Source: Anaerolineales bacterium (GTDB lineage Bacteria; Chloroflexota; Anaerolineae; 4572-78; J111). From it: 64,000 nt of DNA. The notes below the pieces were generated by a model. The model was not told the origin of the DNA. It saw only the letters and a program-made list of their open reading frames with translations, and did not search any database. Positions within the stretch are counted from its first letter, which is position 1. Every line of letters starts with the position of its first letter. The position numbers were made by a program, and so were the translations under genes. The stretch lies in the NCBI GenBank assembly GCA_015075185.1, contig JABTUW010000005.1, positions 248,001 to 312,000 of the forward strand, given 5' to 3'. Shown piece by piece: positions 55,373 through 63,077 of this stretch.

Positions 55373-56170
55373 ATGACAAACTCACTCTCAGACAAAGTTT
55401 TATTCGCCACCGGTGCGGCGCGCGGCCTGGCCAAGGCCATCGTCGCCCGCTTTCTGCGGGACGGAGCCAATGTCCTCGCCTTTGACTCCAATGCCGAGAA
55501 TCTGGCCAGCGCGGTGCAAGAGTGGGCTGCGGGCGAGCGGGTCATCTCCTGGACCGGCGATGTGCGCCGCCGGGCCAACATTCAGGCGGCCATAGAAGCG
55601 ACTGTCGAACGGTGGGGCCGGATTGATGTCCTGGCGAATGTGGCCGGCATTGCCCGCGAAGACCACTTCCTGGACATCGAACCGGAGGATTGGCAGCGTA
55701 TCATTGACGTCAACCTGACCGGCGTCTTCAACGTAGCCCAGTTGGTCGCCCGGCAGATGGCGCGGCAGCCTGGCGGGGGCGTCATCATCAATATGGCCAG
55801 CAAAAACGGCATCGCCGCCGAGGTGAAATACGCCCACTACAACGCCAGCAAGGCCGGGGTCATCCTGCTGACCAAAACGATGGCCCTCGACCTGGCCGAT
55901 AACAACATCCGCGTCAATGCCGTTGCGCCGGGTTACATCCTGACCCCGATGGCCGCTGAGATTGACCCCCCTGATTTTATGGAGTTCTACCAGGAGCGGC
56001 TGATCCCGCTGAACCGGCTGGGCAGTCCCGAAGATGTGGCCGGCGCCTTTGCCTTCCTGGCCGGCGACGACGCCCAATTCATGACCGGCCACACCCTGGT
56101 CATTGACGGCGGCCAGACCTGCGGCGATGGTCGCAAGCTGAGAGCCTATCCGGTAGCCGAGGGCAAATGA
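55373..56170 (+). CDS. Short-chain dehydrogenase/reductase
   Basis: 265 aa classical SDR. Cofactor motif LFATGAARGLAKAI (TGxxxGxx), NVAGIA in place of NNAG, catalytic Ser in INMASKNGIA, Tyr/Lys in YAHYNASKAG, and PGYILTPMA. Acidic residue in LAFDSNAENL after strand two indicates NAD(H) preference. GGAG precedes the ATG. Its stop overlaps the dehydratase start (ATGA), so together they probably oxidise a sugar to an acid and then dehydrate it. Confidence 0.92.
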   Translation: MTNSLSDKVLFATGAARGLAKAIVARFLRDGANVLAFDSNAENLASAVQEWAAGERVISWTGDVRRRANIQAAIEATVERWGRIDVLANVAGIAREDHFLDIEPEDWQRIIDVNLTGVFNVAQLVARQMARQPGGGVIINMASKNGIAAEVKYAHYNASKAGVILLTKTMALDLADNNIRVNAVAPGYILTPMAAEIDPPDFMEFYQERLIPLNRLGSPEDVAGAFAFLAGDDAQFMTGHTLVIDGGQTCGDGRKLRAYPVAEGK

Positions 56171-57903
56171 GCCACCAAACCCGGCTTCGCAGCGCGGAAT
56201 GGTTCGCCCGGAACGACGAGATGGGCCTGCGCCACCGGGCGGTGCTCGGCACGATTGGCTACGATATGGACCGCATTACCGGCCGGCCCATCATCGGCAT
56301 TTGCAATCCCGCCAGCGACTTCAACCAGTGTGAGATTGGCTTCCGTGACCTGCTTCCGGCGATCAAGCGCGGAGTCAGCGAGGCGGGCGGCATCCCCCTG
56401 GAGTTTCCCAGCATGACCCTGGGCGCGGATTTGCTCAAACCGGCGGACATGCTCTACCGCAATCTCGTCGCGATGGAGGTCGAGGAGACGATGCGCGGCT
56501 ATCCGGTGGACGGCGTGGTGCTGCTGTGCAACTGCGACAAGACCACCCCGGCCCAACTCATGGCCGCCGCCAGCGCCGATATTCCGGCCATCCAGTTCTC
56601 GGCGGGGCCAAAAGCAGTCAGCTACTTTCGCGGCCAGCCCATCAGCAGCGGCACCGACCTGTGGAAGTTTTGGGATGAGTACCGCATCGGGGTGATGGAC
56701 GAGCAGGAGTGGCGGCAGTTCGAGGCATGTATTGCCTGCTCCTGGGGCGCCTGCAACGAGGTCGGCACCACCTCGACCATGACCGCCCTCTCCGAAGCCC
56801 TCGGTATGATGCTGCCCGGTTCCAGCAGTATTCCCGCCCAGGACAGCCGCCGCCTGGTCGCCGCCGGAGCCGTAGGCCGGCGCATCGTCAAGATGGTCCA
56901 CGAAGATTTGCGCCCCAGCGCCATCCTGACCCAGGCTGCCTTCGAGAACGCCATCCGCGTTTGCGCGGCGCTGGGCGGGTCAACCAATGCCATCATTCAC
57001 CTGGTTGCCATCGCCGGCCGGCGCCGAATTCACCTGCCGCTGGCTCTGTTTGACCAGCTGTTTGCCGCCACGCCGCTCCTGGCCGACCTCAAACCTTCGG
57101 GACGCTATCTGCTGGAACATTTCTACCTGGCCGGCGGCCTGCCGGCCCTGCTCAAACAACTTGCCCCGCTGCTGCACCTGGATTGCCTGACCGTTTCCGG
57201 GCAGACGGTTGAACAGAATATCGCTGCGGCCCGTTGTTACGAACCAAGGGTCATCCATCCCCTCGACAACCCACTCGATTCGGGCGGGTCATTGGCCGCG
57301 CTGACTGGCAACCTCATTCCAGCCGGGGCTATTATCAAAGTCTCGGCGGCCACCCCAGCTCTGCTCAGCCATACCGGCCCGGCGCTGGTTTTTGACAGCT
57401 ATGAAGAGATGCTCCAGCGGATTGACGATGACGAACTGGAGGTGACAGCGGAGAGGGTCCTTATCTTGCGGAATGCCGGGCCCTGCGGCGTGCCGGGGAT
57501 GCCGGAATGGGGCCAGATTCCCCTGCCCCGCAAGCTGCTCCGGCAAGGCGTGCGGGATATGGTTCGCCTCAGCGACGCCCGCATGAGCGGCACCAGCTAC
57601 GGAACCGTCATCTTGCACGCCGCACCCGAGGCGGCCGTCGGCGGCCCTTTGGCCGTTGTGCGCAGCGGCGACCCTATTCGCCTGGATGTCGCCGGGCGGC
57701 GGCTGGATGTGTTGATCACGGAGGAAGAAATGCAAACCCGCCTGGCACAGTGGTCGCCCCAACCCCGGCAGCATCTGCGCGGCTATCCCCGGCTCTACCT
57801 TGACCACGTCCTGCAGGCCCACGAAGGCTGTGATTTCGACTTTTTGCGCCCAGATTCAGACGAAGCCCTGCGCTTTGTCTTGCCCCAAGTCGGCCGGTCT
57901 TAG
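56167..57903 (+). CDS. IlvD/Edd-family dehydratase, probable sugar-acid dehydratase
   Basis: 578 aa. Iron-sulfur Cys residues in GICNPASDFNQC, LLCNCDKTTPAQ and CIACSWGACNEVGTTSTM, and the C-terminal part with CGVPGMPEW and LSDARMSGTSYG, which carries the catalytic Ser. The length and context (after an SDR, near sugar genes) fit an L-arabinonate, xylonate or similar dehydratase rather than the branched-chain-amino-acid IlvD. The specific acid is not deducible. Confidence 0.9.
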   Translation: MSHQTRLRSAEWFARNDEMGLRHRAVLGTIGYDMDRITGRPIIGICNPASDFNQCEIGFRDLLPAIKRGVSEAGGIPLEFPSMTLGADLLKPADMLYRNLVAMEVEETMRGYPVDGVVLLCNCDKTTPAQLMAAASADIPAIQFSAGPKAVSYFRGQPISSGTDLWKFWDEYRIGVMDEQEWRQFEACIACSWGACNEVGTTSTMTALSEALGMMLPGSSSIPAQDSRRLVAAGAVGRRIVKMVHEDLRPSAILTQAAFENAIRVCAALGGSTNAIIHLVAIAGRRRIHLPLALFDQLFAATPLLADLKPSGRYLLEHFYLAGGLPALLKQLAPLLHLDCLTVSGQTVEQNIAAARCYEPRVIHPLDNPLDSGGSLAALTGNLIPAGAIIKVSAATPALLSHTGPALVFDSYEEMLQRIDDDELEVTAERVLILRNAGPCGVPGMPEWGQIPLPRKLLRQGVRDMVRLSDARMSGTSYGTVILHAAPEAAVGGPLAVVRSGDPIRLDVAGRRLDVLITEEEMQTRLAQWSPQPRQHLRGYPRLYLDHVLQAHEGCDFDFLRPDSDEALRFVLPQVGRS

Positions 57904-57931
57904 TAACCTGAATTCGGAGTTATTATTAATC

Positions 57932-58044
57932 GCACCCTTCGATACGCCTTTCACTACGTTCAAGGCTACTCAGGGTGCAATATTTAAGCCGAAAATCATC
58001 CTGACGCGACGCGGGCGTTAAGCCCGATCGAAGGGTGATTTTCG
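57932..58044. repeat. REP-like double hairpin between convergent genes
   Basis: GCACCCT (57932-57938) pairs with 57972-57978, and CGAAAATCA (57990-57998) pairs with 58036-58044, with a GGGC/GCCC hairpin inside. It lies between the dehydratase and glycyl radical enzyme stops and could act as a bidirectional stop or barrier. Confidence 0.55.
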
Positions 58045-58058
58045 AGCTTATCCTGAAT

Positions 58059-60476
58059 TCAGCCAACATCTGTAAATTCGGTCCGGCTGATGATCTCGTC
58101 CTGTAACGTTTTATCCAATTCGGTGAAATAGGCGCTGTAACCGGCGACCCGCACCACCAGGGAGCGGTATTCTTCCGGGTGGGTCTGCGCCTGTCGCAGC
58201 GTTTCCGCGGAAACCACGTTGAACTGGACGTGGGGGATGTGCAGCTTGCCGAAGCCGCGCAGGAGGATGACAAATTTCTTGAGCGCCTCCGGCCCGGCAA
58301 AAAACGAGGGCAGAAACTTCATATTGAGCAGCGTGCCGTTCGAGGCCAGTTGGAGATTGATCTTGGCGACCGAGTTGAGCGCCGCCGTCGCGCCCCGCCG
58401 GTCCCGTCCCGCCGACGGCGATAAACCCCCATCGGCCAGCGGTGTTCCGGCGTGGCGGCCATCGGGCGTAGACCCGACGTTCGCGCCCATCGGCACGTGG
58501 GCCGAAACGGTGTAAAAACCCGGCTGGTAGACGCCGCCGCGAATTGTCGGATATTGGCCCACCAAGTCGCTGTAGCGATTGCCCCACTTTTGGGCGTACT
58601 GATCCACCCGGTCGTCGTCATTGCCATATTTGGGCACGCGGTTGATCAGCCGCTGGCGCAGCACCTCGCGCCCGGCAAAATCCTCTTTTAGGGCGGCCAG
58701 CAGGTCCGCCGCTGTCAGCCATTTTTCGTCAAAAACGGCCTGGCGCACCGCGGCCAGGCTGTCGGCCACATTGGCAAGCTGCACCCCCTGGACTCCGGAG
58801 AAATTGTAATGCGCCCCTCCGGCAGTCACGTCCAGCCCGCGTTCCAGGCAATCCGAGATGACCAGGGATAAAAATGGGGAGGGATAAATTTCGGCGTGGA
58901 TGGCATCCACGATGTTGCAGCCCTTGACCATGAGCCGGACAAAATGGGCCAACTGCTGCTCATAGGCTGCCTCCAGCTCGGCGAAGCCGCTCATCTGGTC
59001 GAGGGGCGGGGTTTCCAGGCCAATTTGCTCCCCGGTTTGCGGGTCCCTGCCGCCAAAGAGGGTTAGTTCCAGCACGCGGGTCAGGTTGAACATAGCCGCG
59101 TCGCTCCAGCCCAGCGCCTTGCCCGGGGTGGACAACTCAACGCAGCCGACGACGGCGTAGTTGAGCGCATCGGCGGGAGCGACGCCCCGGCTCAATTGGG
59201 CCGGGATAATGACCTCGTCGTTGAAGACCTGGGGCATGCCGCTGCCCCGGCCAATGACAAAAGCCGCTGCCTGCAAAAACGCTTCCGGGCTGTTTTGATG
59301 GAGGCGAATGGACAGATTGGGTTGGGTCAGCCCCAGGTCAGCCTGGGCGCGCAGGGCCATGTAACTGAGGATCGTGGTGGCGTCGCCGCCGCCGGGCCGC
59401 TGCCCGCCCAGCACGATATTGAAGCCAATGGGAAAACCGGCAAAGTAGCGGGCGCTTTTGCTGCTGCGCAGCAAGACAACCCCGCTGAACTTAAGCCACA
59501 GATATTCCAGCAGCTCTTGAGCCTGCGTCAGACTCAGCCGGCCCGAGGCCAGGTCACGTTCCAGGTAGGGCAGCATATACTGGTCAAAGCGACCCGGCGA
59601 GAAGCTGCTGGCGTTCGACTCGATTTGCAGGAGCACAAAGAGGAACCAGACCGCCTGCAGCGCTTCCCGGAAATCACGCGCCGGATGCTCCGACAACCAG
59701 TCACAAATCTCGGCAATCCGGGCGAGTTCCTCTCGTCGCGCCGCTTCGGGACAGGTTGCGGCCAGTGGCCGGGCCAGGGAGGCGTAGCGCTGCATCAATT
59801 CTTGCGCCGCCTGTAAAGCAATCAGACTGGCTTCGTAAAAGATTTGCTGCCCTTCCGTTTGAACGTCCGGCTGCTGCCGGGCAGCCAATACCTTCTCCCG
59901 GAGGCCGCAGATACCCAGGTACAGCCAGGCCTCGACATCGGGTAGAATGTGACCCTGGGCGTGGTCGGTCTGATTCAAGGAGAACGCTTTACCCCGGACA
60001 GCCCGCTCCACATCCTCAGGAATACGGGCAGCGACAATATCCTCTAACGTCTGGCCCCGCCAGTAGGGAAAAATCTCGGCCCGCAGTTCCTCGATTTGGG
60101 CCGCGTTGATCTGAAATCTGTCCTGGGGGCGGGTTGGCAGAATCTCCAGTTCTCGATCCACCCATTCTACCGCGCCCTCCGGGGCGATAACGCCCATGCG
60201 CGGCCACACCGAGCGATTGCCGACAATCAGCTCGTCGGGGTGGATAGCCAGGCTCATCGAACGGACCAAGTGCAGCAGCATTTTAGCCCGGCGGAGGGCG
60301 ATGGGCTGGCCCTCGGTAGTTCGATAACTTTCCGTGGCAAAACGGGCGCGCTCTACATCAATCCATCGCTCGGTTTCAAACAACCGCCTTTTGAGCCGCG
60401 CTGCTCTTGCGGTGGGGCGCGTAGTTTCCCACTCGGCCGGGGGAAAAGGGGAAGTGGGATCAAATTGCTGGCTCAC
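58059..60476 (-). CDS. Glycyl radical enzyme (PFL family, dehydratase/lyase type)
   Basis: 805 aa. The thiyl-radical Cys445 lies in AVVGCVELSTPG; the GCVE arrangement, with Glu447 as a base, marks eliminase/dehydratase types (glycerol, choline, hydroxyproline, isethionate) and not true pyruvate formate-lyase, which has CC. The glycyl radical site is Gly779 in VRVAGYSAYF. It starts with GTG and overlaps the ROK gene (GTGA). The radical-SAM activating enzyme that such proteins need is not in this window. The substrate may be a sugar- or polyol-derived diol. Confidence 0.92.
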   Translation of the reverse strand: MSQQFDPTSPFPPAEWETTRPTARAARLKRRLFETERWIDVERARFATESYRTTEGQPIALRRAKMLLHLVRSMSLAIHPDELIVGNRSVWPRMGVIAPEGAVEWVDRELEILPTRPQDRFQINAAQIEELRAEIFPYWRGQTLEDIVAARIPEDVERAVRGKAFSLNQTDHAQGHILPDVEAWLYLGICGLREKVLAARQQPDVQTEGQQIFYEASLIALQAAQELMQRYASLARPLAATCPEAARREELARIAEICDWLSEHPARDFREALQAVWFLFVLLQIESNASSFSPGRFDQYMLPYLERDLASGRLSLTQAQELLEYLWLKFSGVVLLRSSKSARYFAGFPIGFNIVLGGQRPGGGDATTILSYMALRAQADLGLTQPNLSIRLHQNSPEAFLQAAAFVIGRGSGMPQVFNDEVIIPAQLSRGVAPADALNYAVVGCVELSTPGKALGWSDAAMFNLTRVLELTLFGGRDPQTGEQIGLETPPLDQMSGFAELEAAYEQQLAHFVRLMVKGCNIVDAIHAEIYPSPFLSLVISDCLERGLDVTAGGAHYNFSGVQGVQLANVADSLAAVRQAVFDEKWLTAADLLAALKEDFAGREVLRQRLINRVPKYGNDDDRVDQYAQKWGNRYSDLVGQYPTIRGGVYQPGFYTVSAHVPMGANVGSTPDGRHAGTPLADGGLSPSAGRDRRGATAALNSVAKINLQLASNGTLLNMKFLPSFFAGPEALKKFVILLRGFGKLHIPHVQFNVVSAETLRQAQTHPEEYRSLVVRVAGYSAYFTELDKTLQDEIISRTEFTDVG

Positions 60477-61426
60477 CGGCCTTCCTCTAACAATGCCTGG
60501 CGAGCCAGCCAGCCGCAGCCCAAAATGGGACCGTTGTCGCCCAGGCCGGCCGGAGCAATCCGCACCTTTTCGGCCACGGATTGAAAACAGTAGTCAGGCA
60601 CAGCCCGGCGAGCCGGCTCCAGAAATAAATCGCCCGCCTTGGCCACGCTGCTGCCAATCACGTACAGGTCAATATCCAAGATCATCGCCAGCGAGGCGAT
60701 GGTAATCCCCAACGCCTCACCGGCCTGAGTCATGACCTGCCGGGCCAGTTCATCGCCCTGCGCGGCTAACTGCGCCACCATCTCCCCAGTGACAGGCTGG
60801 CTAGGGAGCGATTGTTGGGTCTGGGCCAGCAGCCGTTCATAGCGCCGCACCAGGAAGGGTCCGGACATGAACGACTCGACATTGCCGTTGATCCCGGAGC
60901 TGCCTTTTTCGCCATCGCGGTCAATCGTCACGTGGCCCACTTCGCCGGCCGAGTTGTGCAGGCCGCGATAGAGCTGTCCGTCAATAATAATGGCCGCCCC
61001 TACTCCCGTACCGACCACAATATAAACCATGCTCCGCTCGCCCCGGCCCACGCCGTAGTAATACTCACCCAGAGCGGAAGCTTTGGCATCGTGTTCCAGC
61101 CGCACCGGCACGTTCAGCCGCTCGGCCAGCATCTGCCGCAGCGGGACGTTGCGCCAGCCGGTCAGGTTGGGCGGATCAATGATCATGCCCGCCTCGTGGT
61201 CAATCGGGCCGGGGCTGCAAATGCCGGCCGCCGCGATTTGTTGGCCTGGAGGCAGTTCCTGAGCTAATTCGGCGATGCTTTGAGCGGTGCGTTCGACCGC
61301 CGCCTGGGGACCTTCAAGGACATGGGTGGGAATGCGGCGGTGGGCGACAATGTGGTCGGAGGGGTCAATGAGGCCCAGGGCGATTTTGGTTGCTCCCAAA
61401 TCTATCCCGACGACCCAATCATTCAT
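60473..61426 (-). CDS. ROK-family protein (sugar kinase-like), zinc motif lost
   Basis: 317 aa without an N-terminal DNA-binding domain. Phosphate motif GIDLGATKIALGLID, catalytic Asp in VRLEHDAKASALGEY, and GTGVGAAIIIDGQL. The ROK zinc motif CxCGxxGCxE is replaced by EKGSSGINGNVE (about residue 185), with all Cys absent, while the preceding EVGHVTI is kept. GAGGTG precedes the ATG. It may phosphorylate a hexose made available by neighbouring enzymes; loss of zinc ligands may change stability or specificity. Confidence 0.88.
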   Translation of the reverse strand: MNDWVVGIDLGATKIALGLIDPSDHIVAHRRIPTHVLEGPQAAVERTAQSIAELAQELPPGQQIAAAGICSPGPIDHEAGMIIDPPNLTGWRNVPLRQMLAERLNVPVRLEHDAKASALGEYYYGVGRGERSMVYIVVGTGVGAAIIIDGQLYRGLHNSAGEVGHVTIDRDGEKGSSGINGNVESFMSGPFLVRRYERLLAQTQQSLPSQPVTGEMVAQLAAQGDELARQVMTQAGEALGITIASLAMILDIDLYVIGSSVAKAGDLFLEPARRAVPDYCFQSVAEKVRIAPAGLGDNGPILGCGWLARQALLEEGR

Positions 61427-62567
61427 GGTACACCTCGGCCACGTCCACCCAGCGGCCCTCGTCCGAAGAGCAAGCGGCAGCTTCCATGACCGCCTGGATT
61501 TTCAACCCATCGGCCATCGAGGGCACAGCCGGGGTATCGTCGGCCACTGCTTTTAGAAACTGGTACTGGCACTCGGCATGGCAGCGCACAAAGCCGGGGG
61601 CCATGGTCCAATCGGGTGATTTTTGACCGGCATAGCGCTGGGCCGCTTCGATCTTGCGGAAGCCGCGCAGCCCGCCGAAGGGCTGGTCCGGTTCGCGCAC
61701 GTCGTACACTTCCAGAAAGCTGGGATCGGCCAGACTGAAACGAATCGCCCCCCGGTCGCCAAAAATCTCGATTTGCAGATCGTTGGTTGCGCCGGTACCC
61801 ATCCGCGAGGCTTCTACCAGCCCCAGCGTACCATCGGCCAGGCGGACATGCAGCAGGGCCAGATCGTCCACATCTACCGTGCCCTTCTCCCCCGACCCGG
61901 CGGCGAGGGGTCGCTCCTTGATCAGTGTTTCCAAGGTGGCCTGGACCGAGCTAAAATCACCCAGCAAAAAATAAATCAGGTCCAGCACGTGCGCGCCCAG
62001 GTCGAATAGCGCCCCCCCACCCGAGACCTCTTTGCGTAGCCGCCAGGAGAGCGGTTTGTTGGGGTCAATGTAACTGGCGCGATGGTAGCGCCCGCGAAAA
62101 GAAAACACCCGGCCCACAAAACCGGCTTCGATCAATTGGCGGGCGCGGCTGATGGCCGGGAAAAAGCGAAAGTTGAAGGTCATCTGAGTTTTAACCCCGG
62201 CCTTTTCCACTGCCTCAACCATGCGCTGCCCCTCGGCCACGCTCATGGCCAGCGGCTTCTCGCAATAGATATGCTTGCCGGCTGCGGCAGCGGCCAGCAC
62301 GATTTCTTCGTGGCGGTAATTGGGGGCGCAGCAGTCAATGGCATGCACGTCGGGGCGGGCCAGGAGTTCGCGGTAATCGGCCGTCCAAACCTCACAACCG
62401 ATTTCTTGGGCCGCCGCCCGCGCCGTTTCTGGGCGGCTGGTCGCCACGCCGACGACCTGGAAGCTGTCGGCGGGCAGGCCGTAGTGAAAAGGAATGTCTC
62501 GATAAGCCATGGCGTGAACCCGGCCGATGCCGCCATAGCCAATCATGGCAATGCCAACTTTTTTCAT
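61419..62567 (-). CDS. Gfo/Idh/MocA-family oxidoreductase
   Basis: 382 aa. N-terminal VGIAMIGYGGIGRVHAMAY, conserved CEKPLAM with the catalytic Lys (about residue 98), and the alpha/beta domain with GALFDLGAHVLDLIYFLLG containing the Asp and His of the active site. AGGTAAACA precedes the ATG. Its stop overlaps the ROK start by 8 nt. It would oxidise a sugar or inositol-like substrate; not closely similar to the paralogue at 17396. Confidence 0.9.
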   Translation of the reverse strand: MKKVGIAMIGYGGIGRVHAMAYRDIPFHYGLPADSFQVVGVATSRPETARAAAQEIGCEVWTADYRELLARPDVHAIDCCAPNYRHEEIVLAAAAAGKHIYCEKPLAMSVAEGQRMVEAVEKAGVKTQMTFNFRFFPAISRARQLIEAGFVGRVFSFRGRYHRASYIDPNKPLSWRLRKEVSGGGALFDLGAHVLDLIYFLLGDFSSVQATLETLIKERPLAAGSGEKGTVDVDDLALLHVRLADGTLGLVEASRMGTGATNDLQIEIFGDRGAIRFSLADPSFLEVYDVREPDQPFGGLRGFRKIEAAQRYAGQKSPDWTMAPGFVRCHAECQYQFLKAVADDTPAVPSMADGLKIQAVMEAAACSSDEGRWVDVAEVYHE

Positions 62568-62573
62568 TCGTGT

Positions 62574-62909
62574 TTACCTCGTTGCCCAATAATCAATAAC
62601 CAGCGCCTTTTTGAGGTGCGGTTTTAGTTTTTCGACAAACGCCCGGTGCGCCGGGTGGGGCAAGTAAGCGTCGCGGGCAGCCTCGCTGAGAAATGTAACC
62701 AGGAAGCAGTGGCTAAAGCCCTGGCTAAGCTGCTCGACGCTGACATCGGTACCCCACTCAAAATCGTGGATACCTTCGATCTGGCCCGGTAAATTAGCAA
62801 AGGCTTGTTCGATTTCCCGGATCTGAGTGGAACTGGAACTCTCTTTAAAGCCAAATAAGACTACGTGGCGCAAAAGTTGGACCGGTCGCTCCGGCTGATG
62901 CTGGTTCAT
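62574..62909 (-). CDS. Dabb-family (stress-responsive A/B barrel) protein
   Basis: 111 aa. Begins RHVVLFGFKESSS and ends FVEKLKPHLKKALVIDYWA with a central HCFLVTF strand, the Dabb ferredoxin-like pattern. Such small proteins assist catabolic operons or bind small ligands; some are enzymes. The start at 62909 was preferred over a TTG four codons upstream. First gene of the operon 58059-62909. Confidence 0.85.
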   Translation of the reverse strand: MNQHQPERPVQLLRHVVLFGFKESSSSTQIREIEQAFANLPGQIEGIHDFEWGTDVSVEQLSQGFSHCFLVTFLSEAARDAYLPHPAHRAFVEKLKPHLKKALVIDYWATR

Positions 62910-62977
62910 AATGTAAATCAATCTCCCTTTAAATTCAAAAGTGGGACAACAATTTGGTTAACACAATTCATTAGTCT

Positions 62978-63017
62978 TATCGTGCATTTGCACAAAATAT
63001 CGTTCATTTGCACATAA
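62978..63017. promoter_or_regulatory. Two tandem 20-bp operator-like repeats
   Basis: TATCGTGCATTTGCACAAAA (62978-62997) is followed at once by a copy with two differences (62998-63017). They cover the transcription start region just below the promoter at 63021-63049. The 20-bp period puts both on one face of the helix. A DeoR- or SorC-like repressor is a possible binder (inference). Confidence 0.65.
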
Positions 63018-63020
63018 GCG

Positions 63021-63049
63021 AGTATATCATTGATGGGGATACTTGTCAA
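63021..63049 (-). promoter_or_regulatory. Strong sigma70-like promoter of the glycyl radical enzyme operon
   Basis: On the minus strand, a perfect TTGACA (63049-63044) and TATACT (63026-63021) with a 17-bp spacer. It drives the genes from 62909 down to 58059. Confidence 0.8.
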
Positions 63050-63077
63050 GCATCCGCTCTTGCTAACTTAAGGGGAT

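Noticed and set aside
62978..63017. Tandem repeats as a tiny CRISPR array
   Set aside because: There are only two units, directly adjacent with no spacer, and no cas genes; the promoter context explains them better.
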